The position numbers and the translations under genes are program-made. Source: Tepidisphaera sp. (GTDB taxonomy: Bacteria; Planctomycetota; Phycisphaerae; Phycisphaerales; UBA1924). From it: 64,000 nt of DNA. Shown in pieces: positions 1-6,341 of the stretch; positions within the stretch are counted from its first letter, which is position 1; each line of letters begins with the position of its first letter. The stretch lies in assembly GCA_016124375.1 (NCBI GenBank), contig WGNV01000003.1, forward strand, positions 186,001-250,000. The letters run 5' to 3'. The notes below the pieces were generated by a model. It made no database searches. It saw nothing but the letters and a program-made list of their open reading frames with translations, and was not told where the DNA came from.

Positions 1-298
1 CACCGCACGCGACTTGGCCGACAAGTTGGGCCACGCCCTGCGCCCGGATGAGCGCAACGGTCGCCAGCGGGACTTCGCCAGCACCCTCCCCGACCGCGTT
101 GGGTCGGCACTGGGGCGTCCCACGTTCAACAACGAAGTCGGCAAGTTCCTCTCGCGGATTCGCGACAGCATCACGCCCGGTGGCCTGGTGCTGCGGTTGG
201 TGAAGAAGGACCGCAATGGTGTCGCTCAATGGCGTGTGGAGTTCACAGGGGCTGGTGACCCTCCCGCCCGTTCACGCCCTGATGACTCGGAGTACTGA
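1..298 (+). CDS. C-terminal end of an unidentified protein (truncated by window edge)
   Basis: The frame is open from the first base and ends at TGA 296-298, so only the last 98 or so residues of a longer protein are visible. The TTG at position 14 could be read as a start but there is no reason to prefer it to an upstream start outside the window. The end is basic and mixed alpha/beta (VGKFLSRIRDSIT, then LVLRLVKKDRNG), compatible with a small DNA-binding C-terminal domain as found on many element-borne ATPases or primases, but this is a guess. The next gene starts 2 bases after its stop, so it heads or continues the operon running to 2174. Function unknown. Confidence 0.6.
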   Translation, partial: TARDLADKLGHALRPDERNGRQRDFASTLPDRVGSALGRPTFNNEVGKFLSRIRDSITPGGLVLRLVKKDRNGVAQWRVEFTGAGDPPARSRPDDSEY

Positions 299-300
299 AC

Positions 301-891
301 ATGAACCACGTTCAACCTGACGCTGGCACACTCGCACTCCTCACGCTCATGCAGGAGTCGCTTGAACTCATCGACCGGATGCGCGAGCGGCTGGGTCAGC
401 CGACCCCGCACAAGGGGCAGCCTGTCCTCACCCGGCTCCGTTCGATGGAGGAGTACGACAGGGCGGATGTCTGCTCGGTGCTGTTGGCATTGGCCCGCGG
501 CATTTGGGACTTCGACTCCAACGCCGAGACACAGGACTATGACGCCGACACGGCCCCGCCAAGCCTGACCAAGTTCGTCGCGCACCTTCCGCTCAGCGTC
601 AAGGCGGCGGCGGCGGAGTTGGATCAACTCGGCTCGCTCGTGGCCGCGACAGAAGGCTCAACAAGGCCCCGTGACCTCGCGGCGGTCCTGCGCTGGGGTC
701 AGAACATGGCCCGTGATCTGTGCGCTGTGTCGAAGGCGGGACGGCGCTTGTTCATCAGCAGTGGTGATCTTCGCTCGATGGTCGAGCGTGGTTGGACAGA
801 AGTGTTTGAGGGCACACCCGCATGGTCGCGGACGGTGCAAGAAGTGGATGGGTTCAAACTTGGCGGTCTCGCGTTTGAGGCTGCCTACTGA
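301..891 (+). CDS. Hypothetical protein of the mobile element, 196 aa
   Basis: I do not recognise this family. It is a soluble, mainly helical acidic protein with no signal peptide or membrane segment. Its ATG follows the upstream stop by two bases, with a GGAG at about 287-290 as the likely ribosome site, and the next gene begins 12 bases after its stop. Tight spacing in a same-strand run of at least four genes says it is co-expressed with its neighbours. Composition is less GC-rich than the chromosome to the right of 9800, consistent with element cargo. It could be a structural or regulatory phage-like protein, but nothing in the sequence decides this. Confidence 0.6.
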   Translation: MNHVQPDAGTLALLTLMQESLELIDRMRERLGQPTPHKGQPVLTRLRSMEEYDRADVCSVLLALARGIWDFDSNAETQDYDADTAPPSLTKFVAHLPLSVKAAAAELDQLGSLVAATEGSTRPRDLAAVLRWGQNMARDLCAVSKAGRRLFISSGDLRSMVERGWTEVFEGTPAWSRTVQEVDGFKLGGLAFEAAY

Positions 892-903
892 AAGGAGTCA
901 GTC

Positions 904-1566
904 ATGGCGTTCACGTTGGAAGAAATCGCGGCGTTCGGCGTTCCCGGCAGCATCAGCAAGCGGGAGTACCCGCCCGGCACGCTTGTGTCCGAGGCCAAGT
1001 TGTACTTCCAGAAGATCGTTGCCATCCTCACCGAGTGGAAGAACACCGTCCAGCACATCAAGGCGTCAAACAAGTACACCGAGGAAGGCAAGAAGCACAT
1101 GCTGGGTGAGGCGTTCAATCGCGTCATGCCTGACTTGATGCGGATGCGCGACTTCCTCGCCAAGGGTGCGGCGACGGTGGACAAGAAGCGCAGCGAGTTG
1201 GTGGTGGAGAAGGCCGAGCCGGATTCGGCGTTGACGGTCTACATCTGGGAGAATCTGCCGGAGGACGGTCTGTTGTTGGCCGACGTGGCGCGTCAGGCCA
1301 TCGAGCGGGGCGATCAGCGTGTGTTTGACGCCATCCGCACCATGCCGTTCATCACCTGCCCGGTGGATCGTGACACCATCATCAAGTGGGAGGCCGATTG
1401 GGCGGAGAAGCGGTCGCCTCAACAGGCTCAGGAGTTGCGCGATATGCGTGAGGCGGTCAAGGTCGCCACGGAGGCTCTGGACCGTGCGGAGCGGCTGGTA
1501 AGGAGCGACGCGGGGATTGGCGAACCCGATGAACTCCAGCGTCTGTCACGGGAAGGTGGGGTGTGA
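904..1566 (+). CDS. Hypothetical helical protein of the mobile element, 220 aa
   Basis: Family not recognised. The ATG at 904 is preceded by AAAGGAG at 891-897, a strong ribosome binding site that fixes the start. The protein is almost entirely charged amphipathic helix, with a probable coiled coil in its last 60 residues (from KRSPQQAQELRDMREAV onward). No catalytic motif is visible. Its stop overlaps the GTG start of the next gene (GTGA at 1563-1566), so the two are probably translationally coupled and may act together. A phage- or plasmid-type accessory role is possible. Confidence 0.65.
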   Translation: MAFTLEEIAAFGVPGSISKREYPPGTLVSEAKLYFQKIVAILTEWKNTVQHIKASNKYTEEGKKHMLGEAFNRVMPDLMRMRDFLAKGAATVDKKRSELVVEKAEPDSALTVYIWENLPEDGLLLADVARQAIERGDQRVFDAIRTMPFITCPVDRDTIIKWEADWAEKRSPQQAQELRDMREAVKVATEALDRAERLVRSDAGIGEPDELQRLSREGGV

Positions 1567-2174
1567 CCGTGCCGCAGCACCATGAGTCTGAAAACACAAC
1601 GGACCCGACGCCAGACGCCCAGCCCGCACCATCAGCGCCCACGGTGGCCACACCCTCTGTTGGAATCCGAGCGGAGACGGGCGACACGCCCAGCGGGTCA
1701 ATGGTGCCGGACACTCTGGAACAGGTGACGCTCCCGCCGGACGACAAGCCCAGAGACAAGTTCGGCAAGTACGCCAACCGGAAGAATGACGGTTGGAACC
1801 GTCAGGAACAGGGCAAGTTCGGTCCCGGCAACCAAGGCCCCAAGAAGTTCGATGGTGGTCCGATTGTGCGGAAGGTTCAGACTCTCCGCACAGTGATGAT
1901 CGGATGCATCGGTGCCAAGGACGTGATCGAAGTCATGGCCGCCCTTGTTGAGAAGGCCAAGGCGGGCGACATCGCGGCCATCAAGGAGTTCCTCTTGCGG
2001 ACGTTCGGCCCGGCGGACGCGATGGACCTGTTGCTCCGGCTCGATGAGTTGGAGCGAGAGGTCGTCAAACGGTCGCGGAAGGTTGAGGTGCCCGCTCTTC
2101 AACTGACCTCTGATCAGGACCAGTTGAACGACTTGATGAGTGACCTCGCCGCACGCGAGCGGGAGGTAGGATGA
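1563..2174 (+). CDS. Possible terminase-small-subunit-like or DNA-packaging accessory protein, 203 aa
   Basis: It starts with GTG inside the stop of the upstream gene (4-base overlap). Residues 1-60 are low-complexity, rich in Pro, Thr and Ser; about 60-95 are Lys/Gly/Asn-rich and look like a basic disordered linker (FGKYANRKNDGWN, QGKFGPGNQGPKKF). The folded part, about 100-165, reads EVMAALVEKAKAGDIAAIKEFLLR..G, the AG(D)-A-A-KE-LL pattern common in small helical proteins annotated next to terminases. That similarity is from memory and weak, and no large terminase gene is visible in the window. It is the last of the tightly packed operon; after it the sequence becomes repeat-rich and largely non-coding. 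Confidence 0.5.
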   Translation: MTVPQHHESENTTDPTPDAQPAPSAPTVATPSVGIRAETGDTPSGSMVPDTLEQVTLPPDDKPRDKFGKYANRKNDGWNRQEQGKFGPGNQGPKKFDGGPIVRKVQTLRTVMIGCIGAKDVIEVMAALVEKAKAGDIAAIKEFLLRTFGPADAMDLLLRLDELEREVVKRSRKVEVPALQLTSDQDQLNDLMSDLAAREREVG

Positions 2175-2205
2175 TGCCCACCCGCTGCACATGCAATTAT
2201 CCCAT

Positions 2206-2346
2206 GCATGGCGCATGCCCGCGTGCATGTGCGTTGTGGAACCACCCACCAAGTCTGCATGGCTGTGCATGTCATGCATGGGGTGCATGCACCTGTGCAT
2301 CATGCATGGCATGTGGTGGGGTGTGCAGTGTGCCATGCATGGCATG
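2206..2346 (+). repeat. Dense array of GCATG / ATGCAT words
   Basis: Eleven copies of GCATG on the plus strand fall within 141 bases, several inside the palindrome ATGCAT and often extended to TGCATGG. Spacing is irregular, from 5 to about 35 bases, so this is not a simple tandem repeat. A 69-codon frame through it (2171-2380) is Cys/His/Met-rich only because TGC, CAT and ATG are the codons these words supply, so I do not call it a gene. Clustered short words next to an integrase suggest protein-binding sites such as replication iterons, recombination arms or regulator sites; which of these is not decidable from sequence. Confidence 0.75.
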
Positions 2347-2376
2347 GTGCAGCACCCACCATCAGGAGGTGACACC

Positions 2377-2589
2377 ATGAGTGTGGCGCAGAGGGTACTC
2401 CGGCTGGAGCGGTACACGCGGGAACAACGCCTGAAGCGGGACTTGGAGCAGTTGGCCCTTGCTGTCGAGGAGTGGAAGCGGATGGGTCCTGGCCCAGCAG
2501 CAGAGGCCCGCCGCTTGGAGTTAGACGAGGAGTTGGGCCGACTCCGGGAGGAGGAGACACGCCTGCGCCTCAGCCCGCGTGTCGTATGA
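2377..2589 (+). CDS. Small coiled-coil protein, 70 aa
   Basis: ATG 2377 is preceded by AGGAGGTGA at 2365-2372, an almost ideal ribosome site, which decides the start against the longer frame that runs back through the repeat array. The product (from MSVAQRVLRLERYTREQ) is highly charged and one continuous amphipathic helix apart from a GPGP break near residue 38, so it is probably a helical hairpin or dimeric coiled coil. No family recognised. It stands alone between the repeat array and a hairpin at 2636-2665 that could end its transcript. Small charged coiled-coil proteins on elements are often DNA-binding accessory or phage structural proteins. Confidence 0.65.
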   Translation: MSVAQRVLRLERYTREQRLKRDLEQLALAVEEWKRMGPGPAAEARRLELDEELGRLREEETRLRLSPRVV

Positions 2590-2635
2590 ACCACCGGCTC
2601 CACCACACAGGCATGATGGTGGGGCGGTCATCCCG

Positions 2636-2670
2636 CCCGGCTGCGTCATCACTGGCGCAGTCGGGTTTCT
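2636..2670 (+). terminator. Hairpin, possible terminator after the 70-aa gene
   Basis: CCCGGCTGCG (2636-2645) pairs with CGCAGTCGGG (2656-2665) through a 10-base loop, with one mismatch, and is followed by TTTCT. It lies 47 bases after the stop at 2589. The T stretch is short, so termination would be weak; it could also be a structured site. Confidence 0.5.
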
Positions 2671-2671
2671 A

Positions 2672-3086
2672 GTTATGGATTGCTCGCGGGCCACGCCGAC
2701 CCCACTCACTGAGTTATGGATCTTCCTGATTCCATAACCGCCCTGTCCGGCGAGCGGGAGTTGGTGGAGGTGCATGCTCACTATGTTCATGCTGTCGTGG
2801 TGGTGATGGGTGGCGCCGTGCAGTGATGCCCATGTGGTGAGCTGGTGGGTGTGTTCACATGCACAGGGCCACATGCATGCACATGGTCACATGCACACCC
2901 CATCCATCAAGGTGTGGTGGGTGTGGGGTGTGAGCCGTGCGGACGCTTGCATCGCTCCGGCACTGACACACTGCATCAGCGAATCACTGACACACACACT
3001 CTCCGCTGTGCGCGGCTGTGAATCCGAAGAATCTTCGGTGATTCCCGACGATTTTCATAGACGGCCCACACGTCACGGAGTTATGG
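2672..3086. promoter_or_regulatory. Repeated GTTATGG sites upstream of the small integrase
   Basis: GTTATGG occurs at 2672-2678, 2713-2719 and 3080-3086, and inverted as CCATAAC at 2732-2738. The second and the inverted copy form a perfect 8-base inverted repeat, GTTATGGA...TCCATAAC, with a 10-base spacer. All lie in the non-coding stretch just before the recombinase gene at 3139, the usual place for arm-type integrase or excisionase sites. A CCGAAG-AAT-CTTCGG hairpin sits between them at 3024-3038. The role is inferred from position only. Apart from these sites and the CACATGCA words, I see no gene between 2590 and 3138. Confidence 0.45.
2856..2895 (+). repeat. CACATGCA repeat cluster
   Basis: CACATGCA occurs at 2856, 2870 and 2888, with a partial CACATG at 2880, all in one orientation. 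It shares the CATGCA/GCATG core with the denser array at 2206-2346, so the two clusters probably bind the same factor or derive from the same expansion. It lies within the non-coding segment 2590-3138. Confidence 0.65.
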
Positions 3087-3138
3087 TCAGTAACGCTCTC
3101 GGGCGAGTCGCCCGGGCACACCCATAGAAGGAACACAT

Positions 3139-3927
3139 ATGAAAACGGTGAAGGCCCTCCCGGTCGGTGCTGTCCTTGCGCGCAGGCAGGGGACAGATCT
3201 GTACGACATTATGAGCGGCGACAACATCCTCGCCACCGTGCGCCGCGTCGATGACGGATGGATCGGTGAGCGTGACCCACAGGCGGAGCGGTGCGCCGAC
3301 TGGACCGATGCCGCGTACAGGGACATGGCGGCGGAGCCGATCACGACAACCAAAGGGCGCACGTTCCCAGTTGAGGTGCTGACCGCCGATGAAGTGGAGC
3401 GACTGATGGGAGCGTGTTCGCGGAAGGCCCCAACCGGCATCCGCAACCGAGCGTTGATCGCACTTCTGTACCGTACCGGCCTGCGCATCAGCGAAGCCCT
3501 CAGCCTCCAACCGAAGGACTTGGACCCGGAGCGGGGCACGGTGCGAGTGCTGCGGGGCAAGGGCGGCAAGGCCCGGACAGTCGGCATGGATGCGGGCGGG
3601 TTCGCCTTGCTCGACAAGTGGATGGCGATGCGCCCGAAGTCTCAGTGGGTGTTCTGTACGCTGGACGGCGCACAGGTGTCTGACTATTACGTGCGCAACA
3701 TGCTACCGCGCATCGCGGAGAAGGCGGGGATTGAGAAGCGTGTCCATCCTCACGGCCTGCGCCACACCCACGCGGCCCGGCTCGCCGATGAACGGGTGCC
3801 CATCCACCTGATCGCAGCGCAGTTGGGGCACTCCAACATCGGCACCACCAGCCGGTACATCGACCACATTGCGCCGGGTGCGGTGGTTGCGGCCGTGCGG
3901 GAGGTCGCGTGGGCTAGCGGTCAATGA
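3139..3927 (+). CDS. Tyrosine recombinase (phage integrase family), 262 aa
   Basis: This is a site-specific recombinase that cuts and rejoins DNA through a 3'-phosphotyrosine. The catalytic domain spans about residues 78-262 and all active-site residues are visible: R116 in TGLRISE, K144 in GKGGKAR, H205 and R208 in HPHGLRHT, H231 in LGHSNIGTT and the nucleophile Y240 in SRYIDH. The first 70 residues do not look like the usual helical core-binding domain (they contain a strand-rich YDIMSGDNILATVRR), so it may be a short XerD-like enzyme with an atypical N-terminus. An AAGGAAC ribosome site supports ATG 3139. Upstream are repeated GTTATGG sites. It overlaps the end of the convergent membrane-protein gene by 14 bases. 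It could serve transposition-like movement, dimer resolution or inversion; it is the second recombinase of the element. Confidence 0.93.
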   Translation: MKTVKALPVGAVLARRQGTDLYDIMSGDNILATVRRVDDGWIGERDPQAERCADWTDAAYRDMAAEPITTTKGRTFPVEVLTADEVERLMGACSRKAPTGIRNRALIALLYRTGLRISEALSLQPKDLDPERGTVRVLRGKGGKARTVGMDAGGFALLDKWMAMRPKSQWVFCTLDGAQVSDYYVRNMLPRIAEKAGIEKRVHPHGLRHTHAARLADERVPIHLIAAQLGHSNIGTTSRYIDHIAPGAVVAAVREVAWASGQ

Positions 3928-4726
3928 AGCGGAGCGTGACAAGGCTCCAACCGTTGTTGACCTCCGACACCCTGCGTACCTCGCAGTAGAACCGGGTGCG
4001 AATCTCGGCATTGAAGGCGTTGCGGGCATCCACGTATGAGTCCACAGCCCACACTCCGTCCTCTTTCCTGTACACCCTCTGCCACCCATCCGACGGGAAC
4101 GATGCACTCTTTGGCGACTTCAACCCGTCAGTCACGTACTTCTGGATCATCGTCCAAGCGTCGGGCGCATTGCCCAGGTCAGGGGGCGGAGTCGGCTCCG
4201 CCCCGCCAGTCCATCGAATGCTCTCCGCACCTGCCGCTTTCTCTCCCTGCGCCATGACAGCATCACCGTCGGCGGTCACGCTGACGCGGTAGGTGTACAT
4301 GCCCGTGCCGATGACCTTGGTAGGCGAGTTGTCGTTGATGATCCCCTTGACCTGTCGCACGATGCTGTCGGCGAGTTCGCGTGCTTGTGCTGGCGTCACG
4401 CCGGGGGACACCTGCACTGTCAGGTTGAAGGTTGATCCCTCTGCGCTGATCTCGGTATCCCTGACGCCGGGGTACTGGCTCATGGAAGCCCTGACCGCCT
4501 CACTCTCCACCTTGGTGATGAGAGGTCGGCCTGGCTGCGGTGCTGATTTCGCCGGAGTGGAGCGGGGAGCGGGAGGCTCAGGGCGGGGATCATCCTTCCT
4601 GCTGAGTGCCCCGACCACCATCGCCACGGCGAAGATCAGGACGATCAGACTGCTAAAGAACACGACGACCGCTCGGAATGAGCGCACGATCCACGATGGC
4701 CTTCTCTGGGTCTGTACTTTGTTCAT
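3914..4726 (-). CDS. Single-pass membrane protein of unknown function, 270 aa
   Basis: The N-terminus is basic, followed by one strong membrane segment at about 18-41 (VVVFFSSLIVLIFAVAMVVGAL), then a Pro-rich linker and an exposed region. The last ~80 residues (KYVTDGLKSPKSASFPS...DSYVDARNAFNAEIRTRFYCEV) match a pattern I associate with extracytoplasmic domains of small membrane or lipoproteins in Gram-positive bacteria and phages: a helix followed by Y/V-DA-NAF-A--RT-F-C-V. Name and function are unknown. The gene is convergent with the recombinase and divergent from the XRE regulator 100 bases away, so it may share that regulator's control region. It is likely cargo acting at the cell envelope. 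Confidence 0.7.
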   Translation of the reverse strand: MNKVQTQRRPSWIVRSFRAVVVFFSSLIVLIFAVAMVVGALSRKDDPRPEPPAPRSTPAKSAPQPGRPLITKVESEAVRASMSQYPGVRDTEISAEGSTFNLTVQVSPGVTPAQARELADSIVRQVKGIINDNSPTKVIGTGMYTYRVSVTADGDAVMAQGEKAAGAESIRWTGGAEPTPPPDLGNAPDAWTMIQKYVTDGLKSPKSASFPSDGWQRVYRKEDGVWAVDSYVDARNAFNAEIRTRFYCEVRRVSEVNNGWSLVTLRFIDR

Positions 4727-4802
4727 GGGATGGTCTCCGAATCGCTCAGAGCCGGAGACTATAGCCTGTTTTGGGATAATCCGCTATTGGGATCACCATA
4801 TC

Positions 4803-4834
4803 GACTCGCCGTTTTTAGGCGAGTCAATGACTCG
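4803..4834. promoter_or_regulatory. Palindromic operator over the XRE gene start
   Basis: GACTCGCC (4803-4810) and GGCGAGTC (4818-4825) form a perfect 8-base inverted repeat with a 7-base A/T-rich centre. A third half-site, GACTCG (4829-4834), lies inside the first codons so that GAGTC-AAT-GACTC is a second inverted repeat. The block covers the translation start of the XRE gene, the usual position of an autoregulatory operator; it also lies in the divergent promoter region of the membrane-protein gene. Binding by the XRE protein is inferred. Confidence 0.55.
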
Positions 4835-5063
4835 ATCAGCATTTACAGCCCGTGCCGATAGCCTGCGCCACACACTCATTGCCGCCCGCAATGAGGCGGG
4901 GATCACCCAAGCGCAGTTAGCGAAGGCGCTGCGCCGTCCGCAGTCGTTCATCTCCAAGTACGAACGCGGCGAGCGGCGGCTGGACGTGATCGAGTTCCTT
5001 GAAGTCACGGAAGCGATTGGGGCAGACCCCATCCGAATCATCAAGGCACTTGGCCGTCTGTAG
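4827..5063 (+). CDS. XRE-family helix-turn-helix regulator, 78 aa
   Basis: A compact DNA-binding regulator that is essentially one HTH domain. Residues 13-70 carry the five-helix fold, with the recognition helix in QAQLAKALRRPQSFISKYERGERR. There is no room for an effector domain, so it resembles phage repressors and the controller (C) proteins of restriction-modification systems in size. ATG 4827 lies in the middle of the palindromes at 4803-4834 with only GGCGAG as a weak ribosome site, so the protein probably represses itself at low copy. The restriction endonuclease gene begins 561 bases downstream on the same strand. A role in timing restriction is possible but not shown. Confidence 0.88.
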   Translation: MTRSAFTARADSLRHTLIAARNEAGITQAQLAKALRRPQSFISKYERGERRLDVIEFLEVTEAIGADPIRIIKALGRL

Positions 5064-5311
5064 AGGATGGGTTCCGTTCTGGGAATCGGAGCACTGGCAG
5101 GATCGGCGGAGAGCAACGCGGCGCATGCGGGGTGGGCGACGACATGGCCGAAGTGCGGGAACGCCGCTGCGAGGATTCTGCACATGCTCTCGGTGGAACG
5201 GCGGCGGAGCGGCCCGGCTCCGAATCCCCGTCCGGCGCAGCGCGGGTCTGCCGCGGGTGTGCGCGGGGCTGCGCGGGCCTGCCACTTTCAATGCCACACC
5301 CGCGGTCTAAA

Positions 5312-5510
5312 CCCCACGATTCGTTGGACTTCCCAGCGAACGCGGGTCTGCGCGGGTCTAAATCTCGAATCTCAGACACCCCACCCCGACCTCAATGCAC
5401 ACCCACCCTGTGCAGTCCCCTCCCTCCCGCTCGCCGGGCATCCGGTCGTGACTTACAGCCCCGCGACACCCGCGAGCCGTCGGAAGCCCCACGAATCGCT
5501 GGACTTCCCA
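5312..5510 (+). repeat. 24-bp direct repeat and CGCGGGT-rich non-coding segment
   Basis: A 24-base sequence at 5312-5335 recurs at 5487-5510 with two differences; both begin CCCCACGA and end GGACTTCCCA. Between and around them, the words CGCGGGTCTGC, CGCGGGTCT and the reverse ACACCCGCG recur many times from about 5230 to 5570. The 561 bases between the XRE gene and the endonuclease (5064-5624) contain no frame I can support as a gene. With two copies 175 bases apart it is not a CRISPR. It could be a regulatory or non-coding RNA region, or remains of a repeat-borne insertion. Confidence 0.6.
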
Positions 5511-5624
5511 CGCGGGTCTGCCGCCGGAAGTTCACACCCGCGAACACCCGCGTTGAGGCCCGCGCACACCCGCGAGCACGCGAACCGAACCCATTCGGCA
5601 GGCTAAACAGCACTGGCGGACCCC

Positions 5625-6341
5625 ATGCTCTGGGCATTGTTTCATGGAAGTCCATACCCTGCTTCCATGAAGGCACAGATCACCGACTTCCACGGAGCAG
5701 ACGGAGCGTTCGGCGGTCCCTTGGCTGCGGAAGGGCGAGAGATTCTTGATGCCTTGGCGACGACACCCCTGTACCTGAAAGCGTCAGATCAGGCGGGGAA
5801 GAGCGGTAGTCTGATTTTCAGTCCGGTCGCCACCAACAAGGCAATCGGTGACGCACTGACTCCTCGCGGTTGGACGAAGTGGGACGTCCCCAACAACTTG
5901 GCGATGTTCGGCATCGACGTTGACTATGCGAAACATGGGGTTGTGGTGGAGTGCCAGTTCTCCAACTACCCGTTCCTCATGAATAACGTCGTTCGCTCTG
6001 ACCTGTTCCATCGGCGTGCGATCATGATTGGCGCCCAGGGCTGCGCCGCACTGGTCGTGATTACCAAGGCTCGCATGTTCCCCGCGTCAAACAGCACGCT
6101 CTACTACGAACAGGCTGTAGCCCAACTGCGCGAAGCCGAGCGGGAGGGCATGTTCCGCGTGCCAGTACGACTGATCGGTTTGTTCGAGGACATAGGCGTG
6201 TCTGTGCCGGCAAAGATCATTGGATACGCCAGCAAGCGATACTCTCGCACTGCCACAGGGACCAAGGACATTCGGTGCAGGCTGGTGCCAAACCGAGAAG
6301 ATGGCGGTCGCTGTCATATCGAAGTTGAAGAGCAAGACTAA
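5625..6341 (+). CDS. Type II restriction endonuclease, BglII-like, 238 aa
   Basis: A restriction enzyme of the BglII/BstYI type. The core is IDVDYAKHGVVVECQFSNYP followed by FLMNNVVRSDLFHRR; D100, E109 and Q111 give the D-x9-E-x-Q metal site of BglII (D84, E93, Q95), where Gln replaces the usual Lys of PD-(D/E)XK enzymes. The D-to-E spacing is the same as in BglII. The FSNYPFLMNN stretch after it is the family hallmark as I remember it. By analogy it would cut a GATC-centred 6-base site (BglII AGATCT, BstYI RGATCY), but the specificity is not readable from sequence. The start could be ATG 5625 or ATG 5667; the latter sits inside a 10-base inverted repeat. It overlaps the convergent methyltransferase by 4 bases at their 3' ends. 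Confidence 0.85.
   Translation: MLWALFHGSPYPASMKAQITDFHGADGAFGGPLAAEGREILDALATTPLYLKASDQAGKSGSLIFSPVATNKAIGDALTPRGWTKWDVPNNLAMFGIDVDYAKHGVVVECQFSNYPFLMNNVVRSDLFHRRAIMIGAQGCAALVVITKARMFPASNSTLYYEQAVAQLREAEREGMFRVPVRLIGLFEDIGVSVPAKIIGYASKRYSRTATGTKDIRCRLVPNREDGGRCHIEVEEQD
5641..5671. promoter_or_regulatory. Inverted repeat over the endonuclease start region
   Basis: TTCATGGAAG (5641-5650) and CTTCCATGAA (5662-5671) are perfect 10-base inverted repeats separated by 11 bases. The second arm contains the alternative start ATG at 5667. Either an operator that limits endonuclease expression before the methyltransferase has acted, or an mRNA hairpin that masks the inner start. Confidence 0.5.

Noticed and set aside
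2171..2380. A 69-residue Cys/His-rich frame that looks like a metal-binding peptide
   Set aside because: Its Cys, His and Met come from the GCATG/ATGCAT array it runs through; it has no ribosome site of its own, and the good site at 2365-2372 serves the ATG at 2377.
5312..5510. Possible CRISPR array from a 24-base direct repeat
   Set aside because: Only two copies, 175 bases apart, with differences between them and no cas gene in the window.
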